This document shows positions 40,339-52,146 of a stretch of DNA of 64,000 nt, piece after piece. The stretch's first letter is position 1. Each line of letters opens with the position of its first letter. This stretch comes from Sphaerulina vaccinii. Lineage: Eukaryota > Ascomycota > Dothideomycetes > Mycosphaerellales > Mycosphaerellaceae. The DNA lies in the NCBI GenBank assembly GCA_022570795.1, contig JAKUDP010000004.1, forward strand, positions 496,001 through 560,000, in the 5' to 3' direction. Made by a program: the position numbers and the translations under genes. The notes under the pieces are model-generated. The model was not told the DNA's origin. It saw only the letters and a list, made by a program, of their open reading frames with translations, and did no database searches.

Positions 40339-43300
40339 TTTCCAGTTTCTTAACTTCCACTACTCGGACTTCCTACCGCGCAGCTCAAGGCGTGCCGTAT
40401 ACACCACAGGTCTAGACTCGATGGCTTCTGCCGTGCGACCAGAATGACAGATCTACTGAGCAGGCTGCGAAGTCTGCATGCCCTAAGCTGTTGCATGAAG
40501 CAGACCACTATTATCAGGTACTGGCTCGCAAGGCTGATATATGAGCCTCGTACGTTGCTCGTTCGCGAGACCTCTAAGATACCTGGCGCTGTCCGGCTGA
40601 GAGCATGGTGTAGTATCCGAAGCCTTGGCAGCTTGATTATGCATCGAGTCTCCGCATACCGATGTAGCCGGATTGAGGCGGAAGGTCGTATTGTAATCGT
40701 GTGAGCCTCCTGACAGGCCATGATCTTGGCACAAGGTCTGAAAGAGATCAAGGCAAGCAACGAGGCTCAGTACTTTTGCTACTTACGGCACGAGCCTGGG
40801 CAAATCTTCCGTATAAAGAAGAATTGCTGTCTGAGGAGGTCCGGCTCGGCAACAGCTGATCAGGATTGGCACAACTTCCTTGTCTTATCCTGGTCAGATC
40901 CATGCAACTACCACGAGGCTCGTTGGAGTACGACTGTACGAAGGAACTATGCTTATAGCTAGTCGCCGAGTCCGAGGTACATCGGTGGATGTCTCCTTCA
41001 CTACGAGATACTACTGCGCCCTAATCGCCATATTGAACCACGACCAACAAACAGCATGCTCGGATACGGATCGCAAGAAGTCGCATGCTATGCGTTGGCT
41101 GATATGAGTGACTGCTCAAGAAGGTAGGGTCAGCGATCATTGTGCGGATTGGCGCTTTCCCACGTGTCAGAAGACTGATCTTGTGCAATTCTGACTTGAC
41201 GGCATACGCGATGGAATCCCAGCACCTCGTGCCATGTGGCTCGTGTACTTCAGGTACGGCTGACATCTCGTGGCACTGCAGCTGACTGTGCACTCCGCCT
41301 AGGATACTGCTCGCTTGTCGGCTTGCGCGATACATCGATTGACGACCAATCATCGCAGCAGGACAAACATTCGGTTGAGTGTATGTAGTTGTATTCTGCG
41401 TATTGTCAGCTGTGAGCACGACTTTACACATCGGATAGCACGATCTCTGCTTAGAAGAGTTAGCTTGCTCAGCAATACATCGAATGTTCTTCTACCACAT
41501 TCCAGTCGGACGACTACCATAACGAGTAGTGATGGAGTTTGGACTTTGGCATTATGTTTGTCAGCGGAGTTAGCAATAATGCAGATTCAGACCCTAGTCG
41601 TGGATCTCTCGCTTGTGTCATAGTCCACCAGCCCTAAGGGCACATCATCCTGGTTGGCATGTGCGACAGCAGCGAGACCGGCTGTAGGATCAGTCATCGT
41701 CCTGCTCCCCTCGCTCCTCCTACTCGGCGACCACGGCCAGCGCGGTATGAGCTCGCTGCACGAGAGAGTCCACCCTCAAGGTGCGCGAGCAGACCGTGCT
41801 CGGCGAACGACTGATCCGCACACGAAGCCCTGGCTCATTTGCCAGCGTTGCCGACGGTTCCTGATGAAGTAGGGCACCATGGACCAGTCAAAGTGTATCC
41901 TTTCAGGTACTGAGAAGGACTATAAGGGCACTCGCCAGCTGTATAGCAAAAGGAAATAGATCTCGCGTTGTGTCGTGTACCTGTACTGGTAGATTCTCGT
42001 GCGAACCCGAGCCTCGCATAGCAACAGGTAGCTCTATACTCGCTTTCGTACGAGGTATCATGGGTGCCTGGGGAGCGGATGGTTTTATTATTGTATGCCT
42101 AACGGAGCGGAGGAGTTGCACCGCCGCGTTTGCGCTTTGTTCTACAGGGCCCGAATTTCTGAGTTTTATGATTGGAGGATCTGCAAAAGTCGAACATGGG
42201 TTTAGTGGATTTTGGCGTTGTTTGCGGCCGAGACGTGTTCATGGCGGAGTGCATTGGCGTCACGTTCCTGGAGATTATGCCATGTGTTGCTCCGGACAAT
42301 ATCGACTCACATCAACGCATGCGCCAAGCTCAAATGGTACACCGCAATAGCCTTCCAGCAGAGAGCGGAACGGCAGCAAGGCGGTGGTATTTGGCCTGCA
42401 TTGCAGTATGATGGGCTGTGAGGTGCACAGCATAGCACAGTCAGGCCACCGGTCGCATGTTTCAATGCTACGGGCAAGCCACACCGGTCGTTGCTGTAGG
42501 TTTCTGTACTGTCAAACTCCACTCTCGCCAAACTCGCAGTAAATCACGAATGCGACCACTTTCATTCTATCTGGCTGCCTGAGGGCTTGGGCTTCGTCGC
42601 AAGGCTCCACTCAGTCGTCGCAGTGCCTTGTGCAGCGCAAGCCACAGCATCGACACGTACATCGTACATCGATCTCTAGTAGAAACAATGCTGCGGCCTG
42701 ACAAGACTTGGAAGTGGTCTATCCTAGCAATGCCAATGGTCTGGGGAATGTCTTTCTTCGGCGTCTCAAGAGTCGGCGTGGACAGACCACACCCCCGTTG
42801 GAATTAGAGCCAAGACAGCGTTGGTGAATCATCCCGGCATGCAGATGAGCAATACAGCGACTGTTGCGCTGTGAAGCACAGCTTACCAGATCCGGCCGTT
42901 GATTAGGAAGATGGAGGATGACTCTACCGTACGGACGAATAGATCCTGCTCGCAAAGCATCCGGGCTGTGCTTACGAGCTGCCCGAGCGACGAGCGGTGT
43001 CGCCTGGTAATCAAAGCAGACGGACCCGCGAAGCGATTGGCTCCGTGGCACTTCAGAGGATTCTTTGTGCTGACGCACGTACCGGACACAAGGTTTGGCA
43101 TGGGTCTAAGGACGGAGATTCGGAATTCAAGGCACAAGAAGCACGAAACATTAATACAGTCGTTGGCACCCCAATTGTTGTCTCTTGGTATCATTCACAA
43201 CATCAGAAGAACAAGCACTCAAGACGACAACAACACATCAAGTCCTCTCACAGCAGAACCATCAACGTTCCCACAGTACTTCGGCATTGGTCAACCTAGA

Positions 43301-43406
43301 TCTGCTCCGAACAACTTTATTGGCTTCGGGGTGACTCAGGCATAACTATTTCGCCATTCGATACCAGACTCACACCTACCTTGAGTCACTGGATACCTAT
43401 AACAAG
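40339..43406. other. 3.1-kb gene-free region
   Basis: Many frames of 60-150 codons on both strands, none with convincing composition, splice logic or a recognisable motif. It could hold diverged relics or non-coding RNA; nothing can be supported from sequence alone. The last about 200 bp are the likely leader of the 43407 gene. Confidence 0.35.
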
Positions 43407-44144
43407 ATGACTTCTCATCTGAGACTTCAATCCTCGTTTGAGCCATTCAAGGCAAACGCAACTATCCAAACATCCCCAACTCTGCCACCAGCCAAGAAGC
43501 AGAAGATGTCTCTCACACAAACATACTATGTGGCCTCCACAGCTCGCAGCAAGCTTGGAAGGGAAGCTGGCCGAGCAGACCACGACCTTCGACTCTTGGT
43601 CGGACACGCCAACCTTTTGGACTCTCTCATGGTCGAGCTCGCTGACGCTGAGCGGGAACAAGAAGCCTGGTTCAACCAGTCTGTCAAGAAGGCATCGAAG
43701 CCAGAAGAGCCAAGACACATTCAATGGGTCGATACAATTGCAGAGGAGGACGACGAGGATGATTCAGACTTGGAATCAGACGATGGCTCAGAGATCTACG
43801 ATGAGGATTCAGAGATGTTCAACATTCCACTGAGAAAGATTCGATCACCACCAGTCGAGTTCTCATCAGAGGAGATTGACGATGAAGACATGGAATCAGA
43901 CGACGAATTCGACGATGAACACACCCTCAGCCGAGTGCCATCAAACCAACACTCACCACCAGAGCTCACACTCGACTCCGACTCGGACTCTGAGGACGAC
44001 ATGCCAGCTTCGCCTGAACAGCCACTATTCGAGCTCAGCGACAAGGAACGATCACAAATAGCAACGACAACCTTCTACGACATCAAATCAACAGAAGCAC
44101 TACTAGCACAACAACATCAACAGCCCATGATCGCGGCATGCTAA
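43407..44144 (+). CDS. Acidic fungal protein of unknown function, 245 aa
   Basis: Single exon. The ordered part is the N-terminal third: a second Met starts MSLTQTYYVASTARSKLGRE, followed by LRLLVGHANLLDSLMVELAD and AEREQEAWFN, two amphipathic helices. The remaining two thirds are Asp/Glu/Ser-rich and disordered (DDEDDSDLESDDGSEIYDED), closing with a helix FYDIKSTEALLAQQHQQ. There is no membrane segment. The helical block followed by an acidic tail resembles short regulatory proteins found across Pezizomycotina, but I cannot name one. ATG 43407 was used; ATG 43506 would give a product starting at MSLTQ. Confidence 0.72.
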   Translation: MTSHLRLQSSFEPFKANATIQTSPTLPPAKKQKMSLTQTYYVASTARSKLGREAGRADHDLRLLVGHANLLDSLMVELADAEREQEAWFNQSVKKASKPEEPRHIQWVDTIAEEDDEDDSDLESDDGSEIYDEDSEMFNIPLRKIRSPPVEFSSEEIDDEDMESDDEFDDEHTLSRVPSNQHSPPELTLDSDSDSEDDMPASPEQPLFELSDKERSQIATTTFYDIKSTEALLAQQHQQPMIAAC

Positions 44145-45652
44145 GTCTTCCATCAAACTGTCATATTCGGTTGTCAAGCGTTTCAGCGAGCGAGCATTGT
44201 TTATAAGCGAGGAGTTGGAAACACGGTACCATGATACCTCGGATGATATCTCATCTCACGATATGATTCAGATGTACGATTAGCATAATCTCAGAGCAGA
44301 GGCAGTTCTCCCTCACATTTGGTGAAGGTTGAGACAACGCTTCAGAAACATTAGATTCGAAACATCAATCGATCTATACACACACTCTATCTTCCACTTC
44401 ATCTCTTTCTCACATTTACTTTCTCTGCTAACGAAAATTTCCAGTCGTACCAGTACTTCCGACTTCCGCAATGAAGCCAATTAATTCCATACCATGTCGG
44501 TAGCAATGTAAACATTTCACGACCTAGCGCGGCGTTGCTGCGGACCGCACAGATGCACAAACCCCGAGCTTTAGATGTGCACGAGGGCATGCTTGCATAA
44601 GAGCTTGGCTTACACGGTACTGGAACGGTGGCATGTGGTTTGCGAGCGTGCAGGGTACAAAGTTACCGGCTTTTCCAATCGTCCTCTCGCCGAACCCACT
44701 GCGTTAAACAGGCACCTGGTGAGATCATGCACTTTGGTCGTTCGGCGACAACTTTCTCTCCGGAGTCCGATCCAAAATTTCGTCCTCTGTTCATGTGAAG
44801 TCTTTTCGTTTTTTGAGACTGATGACCATTTGATTGCGATGCTGAATCATGCTCGACCGGTGAACACGCGAGGTCGATGAAGTGTCCTCGCTCTGATGCG
44901 AAGTCACCACCACACTCGTACCAATGTGCGAGCTGCATGCTATCACTCTTGAGCACATTATCTTCGCGGCGAGAAAGCCGGCCTCTCGTTATTAAGGCTA
45001 TTCTGCGTAACTCTAGAGACTCCAGGTCACATAGAAAGCTACACCGGCTAGTGTAGCGATGCCACGACAACGAGAAGTTGACCAATACACCCAAGTGGTC
45101 GAGTGCCGCGTTTTCGACTCCAACACTATCTTGGCTGTTCGTGTTGCACCTTTACATGGCGTGGAGTGATGCGTGTGCAACAATCTTGGTAAGTGTAGTC
45201 TATCGAGCGGTCAGAGCAATCGGTCACCATAGCAGCCATCGCACTGTACGTTCACTTCTGCCAGCTTCTTGAAAAGGACGAGAATGCTATTTCGTCAGTG
45301 TCGAACTTCTGCCTTGGTTATAACAGTCCGCCAAGTACTTCAAGGAGATACCTTCCTGTCAAATGCCATCATCGGTGACAGTTTGAGGCTGCATATATTG
45401 GAAGTTGGTTGTACAGCCAAACGACAGCTTTGCAAGGTCTATGCTGGAGCAAAAGCACCCACGCTAAAGCAACTTCCACCTACACACCTACGTCGACGAG
45501 CATGATGTGAAACGGAGAAAATAACAAGAACTTCGTAAACATGTCTGGACGTCATAATACCTCGATCTAATGCTATGATACATCGCTAATGCTAGAATAA
45601 GTTGGAAATGGAACTGGAGTGTCAAGCACTGGTGGGTATCTCATCATATCAT
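44145..45652. other. 1.5-kb convergent intergenic region
   Basis: Lies between the 3' ends of two genes. No supported gene, repeat or RNA seen. Confidence 0.35.
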
Positions 45653-47257
45653 CTAGGTCTGTTGAACGAAGACCTCCATCTTGCCCATATCGGCCTTCTC
45701 TTTGGCAGCGGCAGCTTTGCATATGCTGATGGCCATGTCTAGATCATCCGAGTCCGCCATGGTCACGAAATCACCATCTTCGTCCTTGATCTTCAATTTG
45801 AAGGCGGTCTGAAAGCCGAACTTCTTCTGAATCTGTTCATATAGTTCTTCGAATGTCACGGTAGGAGTAGTCATGACATATCGCATGTCTTCCGCATGCA
45901 CTTTGATGCGGATTTTGCGGATCTCGGGCGCTCGTCGAGATTGGGACTTTTGTCTGTGATGTGCTGCTCTAGGCGCAACGATCTCGAAAGCCAAGGGAGA
46001 ATCTGTAGGTGATACTTCGTCATCCTCTTCGACCTCTGCGATCGGAATTGGCTGGCATCGCTGGACACTTGATCTCGTGCGCTGATGTGAGGACGCTTGC
46101 TGCTGCTGCATCGCTTGTTCGCTGTACGCCTCAATCGGGTCCTCCTTAATCCGCACTTCCGGCACGTCACGATAGCTCGATCGCTGTTCACGATCCCTTC
46201 GCCTGCTTTCTCCGGATCTCGCTGATGATCCAGAGTACTCTCGACATATAGGTGGACGTTCGGACTCTGCCCGCCGAGGTGCTGATCTCTGCTTCTCTGG
46301 AGACTTCTGCTGCTCGAATGCTGCCACGCCAAGCTCTAAGCGCAGGGCCTTGGCTGCTGGTCGAGCAGCTTGAAGATTGGACCGCTCGGAGCTGGTGCTC
46401 TCTGTTGATTTTCGTCTATGATGACTACCGTGCGCCGAATCTGGTCGTTCGGGCTCTGGTGGTGGAGTGGGTGGGAACACATCTCTGCGTAGTGGAGGCT
46501 CTGATTGCTGGCGATGTGCTCTGCTTCGGAGGTCTGGTCGAACGAGGTTGAGGGCTGCGTAGGAGAGCTTCTCTCCTGGTCTATCGTCCACTCCTGCAGC
46601 AGCAAGCGCAGCAGCTCGACGAGGATCGGAGTTCTGATATTCTTGAGCAGCGACAAGCCTGGCTCTGCCGAGATAGTCCTTGGCCTTCAAGTTCTTGACC
46701 TTCGCTTCATTGGGTCGATACACTATACCGACCGGGATCGAGAAGACTGTGTATCCTTCTGCCTGTTCACGAATGGCCTCGTCTATCACATCATGGTCCG
46801 GCACTGTCTTCTCTCGTGTTGCGAAGATCAGATCTTGCATGCCAGCATCCTTCTGTTGTAGGTAGATATAGCATAGGCCACGGTTGAATAACACCTCGCA
46901 TGAGTATAGCTTGAACTTCAAACCCAGTTGCTCGTAGTCGATATTGTTGTTGCCTCGAAGGTATAGCAATGTATCGTTGAAGTTGGCCAATGCCTCCTCG
47001 AAGTCGCCCATCAAGAAGTTGCTGACTCCTTGCTGGAAGTACGCGATCGCCAGGTACTGATCAAGCTGTACCGCGCGCTGGTAGCACTCCACGGCTCTGC
47101 CATGTTCTCCCAGAGTGGCATGGATCACGCCACAGTTGAAGAGAATCTTCGAGGTATCCGAGATCTGCTCAAAGCACTTGATGGCGCTGTCGAACTCATT
47201 GTTATCGTATGCGGCCAATGCAGCCACCCAAGTTTCTATCTCTTGCTTGAGCGACAT
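45653..47257 (-). CDS. noxR: NADPH oxidase regulator NoxR (p67phox homologue)
   Basis: Single exon, 534 residues. Residues 1-160 form TPR repeats (for example FDSAIKCFEQ, HATLGEHGRAVECYQRAVQL, AIAYFQQGVSNFLMGDFEEA). Next comes the NOX activation segment at about 185-215, with VFSIPVGIVYRPNEAKVKNL. A disordered Arg/Ser/Pro-rich centre includes PPTPPPEPERP. The C-terminal PB1 domain (about 445-530) contains KIRIKVHAEDMRYV and DEDGDFVTMADSDDLDMAI, the acidic OPCA motif. NoxR is the Rac-dependent activator of fungal NoxA/NoxB, controlling ROS-linked polarity, sexual development and, in pathogens, host infection; that role is from the family. No SH3 domain is visible, as expected in fungi. Confidence 0.92.
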   Translation of the reverse strand: MSLKQEIETWVAALAAYDNNEFDSAIKCFEQISDTSKILFNCGVIHATLGEHGRAVECYQRAVQLDQYLAIAYFQQGVSNFLMGDFEEALANFNDTLLYLRGNNNIDYEQLGLKFKLYSCEVLFNRGLCYIYLQQKDAGMQDLIFATREKTVPDHDVIDEAIREQAEGYTVFSIPVGIVYRPNEAKVKNLKAKDYLGRARLVAAQEYQNSDPRRAAALAAAGVDDRPGEKLSYAALNLVRPDLRSRAHRQQSEPPLRRDVFPPTPPPEPERPDSAHGSHHRRKSTESTSSERSNLQAARPAAKALRLELGVAAFEQQKSPEKQRSAPRRAESERPPICREYSGSSARSGESRRRDREQRSSYRDVPEVRIKEDPIEAYSEQAMQQQQASSHQRTRSSVQRCQPIPIAEVEEDDEVSPTDSPLAFEIVAPRAAHHRQKSQSRRAPEIRKIRIKVHAEDMRYVMTTPTVTFEELYEQIQKKFGFQTAFKLKIKDEDGDFVTMADSDDLDMAISICKAAAAKEKADMGKMEVFVQQT

Positions 47258-48466
47258 GTCGCGCCAGTCGCGCCACTGTAGCTCTACGTAGCTCTACAGC
47301 GTACGGAGCTGTGGTTTCTCGTGTACCGTAGTCCAGATAAGCCCCGTCCTGTAGCTCGAGGTGGAAACGATCGTGGGTTGGTTACACATATAGGGTAGTA
47401 GGGAATGTTTTCACTTCGATCAACAACACTAATACGCGAGACGAGAGGAGATGGGCACTCACGGGAAAGGAGTCTGGACGATATACAGTAGTGCGGAGAA
47501 GCCACATAACAGCATGAGCGCGTAACGAATGGCTCCGAGTATGCAAGAGGCGGTGGCTGTCCTCGATCACAGGAGACGAGACCAGCCAAGCAGAAGTGGC
47601 CTTGGGAACGCCAAGTTCCCACTTCGTCGGCGGTTAACCCTTCACTCGGGTTGGTTGTCTACCACGTGATGGCTGGTCGTTGACCACTCATATCGCCCGA
47701 TGTACAAGCGAACCGAACGCACCTATTTAGCTCACACACTTCCCACATGGCCTTCCTACTGCGTCTCTGTCCACGTTGTCTTCAGGCGTTACCAACTCGC
47801 CCAAGAGGGTCGCCAATTCATGCAAGACGGCACATCAATACGCCATATCACCACGTTGTGCATGATCACCCTGCATATTCGCGGTGATAGAACACGGGCT
47901 CTTCAGCACGATCGACCTACAGTCTCTCGCAGGTCGCACGTTGGGACTGTATCGTTCCCGACCATATACCGATTTCCGTATCACCTTCTCAGGACTTAGC
48001 TGTAGATCGGAGCCGAACACTTTGTTAGCAGGCCTCCTCTTGCAAGTTCGAGGCGAGGCTCATTTGGTATGGAACTGATTCAGTGCTTTGTTGCGAATAC
48101 GATGATATGCGAGGACATCATAAGCGTTATGATCGTAGCAATCGCTGCCTTGTTCGAAAGATCATTGATACATCGCCGAGCATACACTTCGCTCGAGCCG
48201 ATAGTCGTGGACAATGCAAGAACGCCGCCATATGCAATCTTCGCTTTCAACAATGCTCTATGCGCCTGCGCCATACTACCATCATCTTTCATACGCATCG
48301 ACACTCTTCCGACCATGGGGTATCAGTAAGTTGTGGTGGTTTCATGGGCCTTCGGATCGTATCCAATGCAAACAAATCGCTATAAGAAGAAGTAATGTCG
48401 GGCCCAGATAGTTCGCAGCAGCTAGTCATAAGACGCGACAGGAATTGGTTTGGTACCTGACAAGTG
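47258..48466. promoter_or_regulatory. NoxR upstream region
   Basis: 1.2 kb upstream of NoxR and downstream of the RING/LON gene. A tandem GTAGCTCTAC pair sits at about 47277-47296, just before the NoxR ATG. No gene supported. Confidence 0.35.
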
Positions 48467-50123
48467 TCAGTCTTCGTCGTATTCGTCGTGCCACGACGAG
48501 CGCCTGGCGCAGACGGTCAGTGCCATCTTCCGAGGCAGCGCAGGATGAGCTTGTCACTTGGCAGTGAGAGAAAGAGAGGACTTACCATCTCTGCGACTCT
48601 ATCCGGCGAATCCAGGTTGCCGTGATCTTCAGCCGTTCTCGCACTGTCCGAGTGCCTAAAAGCTTGTACTTCTCATCCTCGCTAATGGGCAGAACGCTAG
48701 CGAACCAGTACGGAAAGAGCGATGCATCGTCGGGCGGCTGCCCATGTATGTCGAGTACCCTTTGCTGTAACCAGTTTGCGCTTCTTGCTTGCATCTTCAC
48801 GATGAACTCCCTGCCAAGCGTATGAAGTGCTTGCGTTGACATTGCGTTGATCTCCGCAACGGTATCTTGATCGACGACTGGTGGTAATGACGTTTCTTCA
48901 GCTTCGATCTGCTCCTCCTCCGCAAGACTGATATCATCGACACGCTCCACCTCACCGACTGTGTACCCATCTAGTGTGCCGTGGGACTTGACCCGAAAGC
49001 GGTGCAGACCTCGAGTCTCGATCAAGCTCGTGCCGTCTGCTAGTATTTGACAATGCAAGATGTGGAGCATTGTTCCATACTGGTAGAAGTGAACAGACCC
49101 AAGCTCTCCTTGTGGCTCACTATATCGGTTGTACATCAACATTCCGAACTGTCGATTGCCTTCCATTGCGCGGCGCAACATCAATCGATACCGAGGCTCG
49201 AAGATCCTCAGGAACGTGGGCTGGTTTGGAAAGCCAAGCGTACACACGAACAATGGCACGTTGGTAGGACCATCGCCACCTCGTTCCTGCATTGCCACGT
49301 CTTCTGCTCTGGCCACCATAGTATCGTGCCAGCATCCATCCAGTAGTTCAACGATTGCTTTATTACTTGGTTGACGCTGCAGCGAGGGAGGTATGGCCAA
49401 GCTCCGGCGGCACACTGGACAGCGCTGAGAATGATCCAGTACGCGTGCCATACAATTCCTGCACAGTGTATGTCCACAGAACGTTGTAACCGGATCAAGC
49501 ATAATGTTGTAGCAGACTTGACAGTCGACTTCCTTCTGTATAGAATCCAAAGTATCATGTACGACACTGAGATCCATTGCTTTCGTTGTTTCAGTGTCGT
49601 CGGGGTACTCTAAGTCAGTCTTGCTATCCAGAAGGCCTTGAGCAGCAAGTTGGTATGTGGCGATAAGTCGTCCTGCAGATATGTCCCGAACAGCTGCTTT
49701 CTCAGATTCCGGCTGTGAACTCATTACCTCGTCGTATCGAGCAGCTTCGTCCACCAACATAGGCTCAGTTTCCATGACTGACACATACCGGGCGACGACT
49801 TCGGCGATTGAGTCCATGACCTTCGACATAACCACGTCCACGTTACAGTCCGATGCGGGGTGTTCTGCGCTGCAATCTGCGAACGGACACTGGATACCGT
49901 GTCTCCGTCCAGGAAGATCTGGGTATGAGATATGTTCCCTCTCGTGCGATTCCGGCAGGCACGCCTTGCACAACGAGTTGCCGCAAGGAAGCGTTACCGG
50001 ATTTCTGAATGGCTTCGAGCATTGTGGGCATTGTATTAGTCGCACGAGCTGCCTCGCATTCTCGTGGACCGCTAGAACATCAGATCGAATGTCTTGCTCT
50101 TCTGTTTCGCCATATTGACTCAT
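48467..50123 (-). CDS. RING-finger / LON N-terminal domain protein (LONRF-type ubiquitin ligase)
   Basis: Exon 1 (48586-50123) and a 37-nt last exon (48467-48503) join across an 82-bp intron (GTAAGT donor, CACTGAC branch, CCAG acceptor), giving 524 residues. A first RING-type finger lies at about 33-75 (CPQCSKPFRNPVTLPCGNSL and on), and a second canonical C3HC4 RING at about 200-240 (CQVCYNIMLDPVTTFCGHTL, then CRNC and RCPVCRR). Residues about 285-510 form a LON substrate-binding-type domain (FLRIFEPRYRLMLRRAM). This order is that of LONRF proteins, E3 ligases unlike true Lon proteases, lacking ATPase and protease parts. The terminal exon adds the acidic tail RSSWHDEYDED. Cytosolic quality control is the likely role. 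Confidence 0.87.
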
Positions 50124-52146
50124 CAAGTCCTTTTCGGTACCAGTGGCTAGACCACCAGGCTGGTCTTGAGCCAGCGTTTCGTAAGAGGTATCCAGGATGT
50201 CGCTATTGGCGAACTCATGTGCTGAGTCTATTACTACTCCACCACTCCATATATTTCCAGATAATGTCGTCCGCTACGCTCCGGCGACCAGTGGATTGGT
50301 CGCTGCTTGCTCGTTTGTTCAGTTTGGGTAGAGTGCTCGTGGGTGATATGACGTCTTCGGGCAGATATTGGTCTTGTGCTCGTGGGTGTAATGTGCTTAT
50401 GAAGAACTCTGTGTGGCGACCGGAGTTTGCTGGTGTACTCGTAGGTGGTGGATATCTTTAGGGCTAGTGGCGTGTGAAGAGCTGAACCAGATATTTGCGA
50501 GAAGAAGCGTGTGTTGCAGTAGTATAGTCGTGTCGAAGAAACATCCAAGCGGTCATCGACTACTTTACCGTACCCTGCTTGTGGTGCAGAGATCCGGATA
50601 AGCAGGGATCATCACTCAGGCAGGCAGGCGAGCATCCATCCCGCCGTCTTCAAATCACAAATGCGAATGACAGGTCCTCAGGCATCACGGCTGTAGGCCT
50701 CTTCTGTTCGCCATCTCTGATGACATGCAGATGTGTGCACTTGCGGAGGGTCTAGCGCCTCCGCGATGAGCGCGAGTGCCCGCCAGCCTCACGATTCGAG
50801 CTCAAGATCGAGTCAGAGCGCCCACATCGAGACGTATTTTGTACCAAGACCACATCGGATCGAGACATTCGGCTCCAATCTGTACAATCTGTAGAGCATA
50901 TCCGTCCACCGACTTCAGGACCTCGGAGGTGGCCTTCAATGTTTCGCCTTATGGTCTGTTCTTGTCTTGCATTGCGATCATGAAATGTGGTCTGGACCCT
51001 GAAATGTGCTCGAGACGAAGGCAAAGACCACGACGGTACTCTCGCTTGCAGAAGCCGGTCCCGAGAGCTTGTTTCCGGCGCTCTTTTGGGCATGGCACCA
51101 CGTGCAGAATACAACCACGAGCGACTCCACGTCCCGGCTTGTCGAGAGCAGTCGTTCAGTCGTTTGGTACAGATGAAACTTGCTATTCATCTTCTGTTTC
51201 GGCAACTATATCGTCCACATATTCGATTGTGCAGCAGCTTGAGCGAGTAGCTGTTCCCCAGACGTGAGGGCTAGACTTGAAGTACATGCAGGAACTTGTT
51301 AGCCTGCCACGAGCTTGAGAACACTCTGGGACCACCAACGCCCGTACAACTGCCTGGCTGAACGGTTGTGCGCTATCGGTGATATGCCATGTTCCTCGAT
51401 ACATACCGGATGTCTCTGGCGTCGTGTTTAATCGCAGAAATGGCAGTGATCTCAAGCTCTAGAACACTACCGGCAATTACGCCAAGGCATATGAGCTGCA
51501 CAGGTTATGGTACGATGGCGTTGACGAATACTCATAGTCCGAGCTAGCTTAATATACAGACTGCAGTATACACACTGCTAGCATTCGACGCCTGCTCAGA
51601 AGACACTTCTCGCCGCCGAGGCCACTCTATCATACTGCACGTCTCGCAGGGGTTGCATTGCTGGCCCATCATTCAAGAATGACTGACTTGATGCTGATCT
51701 TATCGATACCAGCTCAAAAGATAAGGCTCTGCTCTCAGACCGCTCAGCATCTCCTTACCACATTCGACACAAACGCCCACGGTGCGGGGCTCACCTACGC
51801 CTGTGGCAGTAGACAAATCTTGCCTACTGGCCGGATGTTTGACAAGCTTCCCGCGCAGCGCAGTGCGTTCTTCATGACCTTCAGAGCTACACGCTTGTCC
51901 GAGACTGGCCTCCCAAGATTTGTCAAGGGTAGAGCGACTCAAGAAGCCCAGCTGATGTGGCTTCATGCGATCTTAGCAAGGAGCAGCTGTCCTATTGTCG
52001 GCCAAAGTACATTTTTAACTCGAGGGACTGTTCGAGAGAACAGGCTGAGTGAGGTGCGGAAGAGCCAGAAACGCAGCTGCACAACCAGCTTAGCCTTGTC
52101 ACTCTTGCACTGTGCATGCCAATGCGATTAGAAACCCGACAGGACT
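50124..52146. other. 2-kb intergenic region
   Basis: Several frames of 100-160 codons on both strands have no recognisable content, and none offers splice partners. Nothing supported. Confidence 0.35.

Noticed and set aside
40350..43345. Many frames of 60-148 codons
   Set aside because: No splice partners, no motifs, composition like random sequence.
51658..52131. 157-codon frame
   Set aside because: No motif, no hydrophobic or charge pattern of a real protein, no splice logic.
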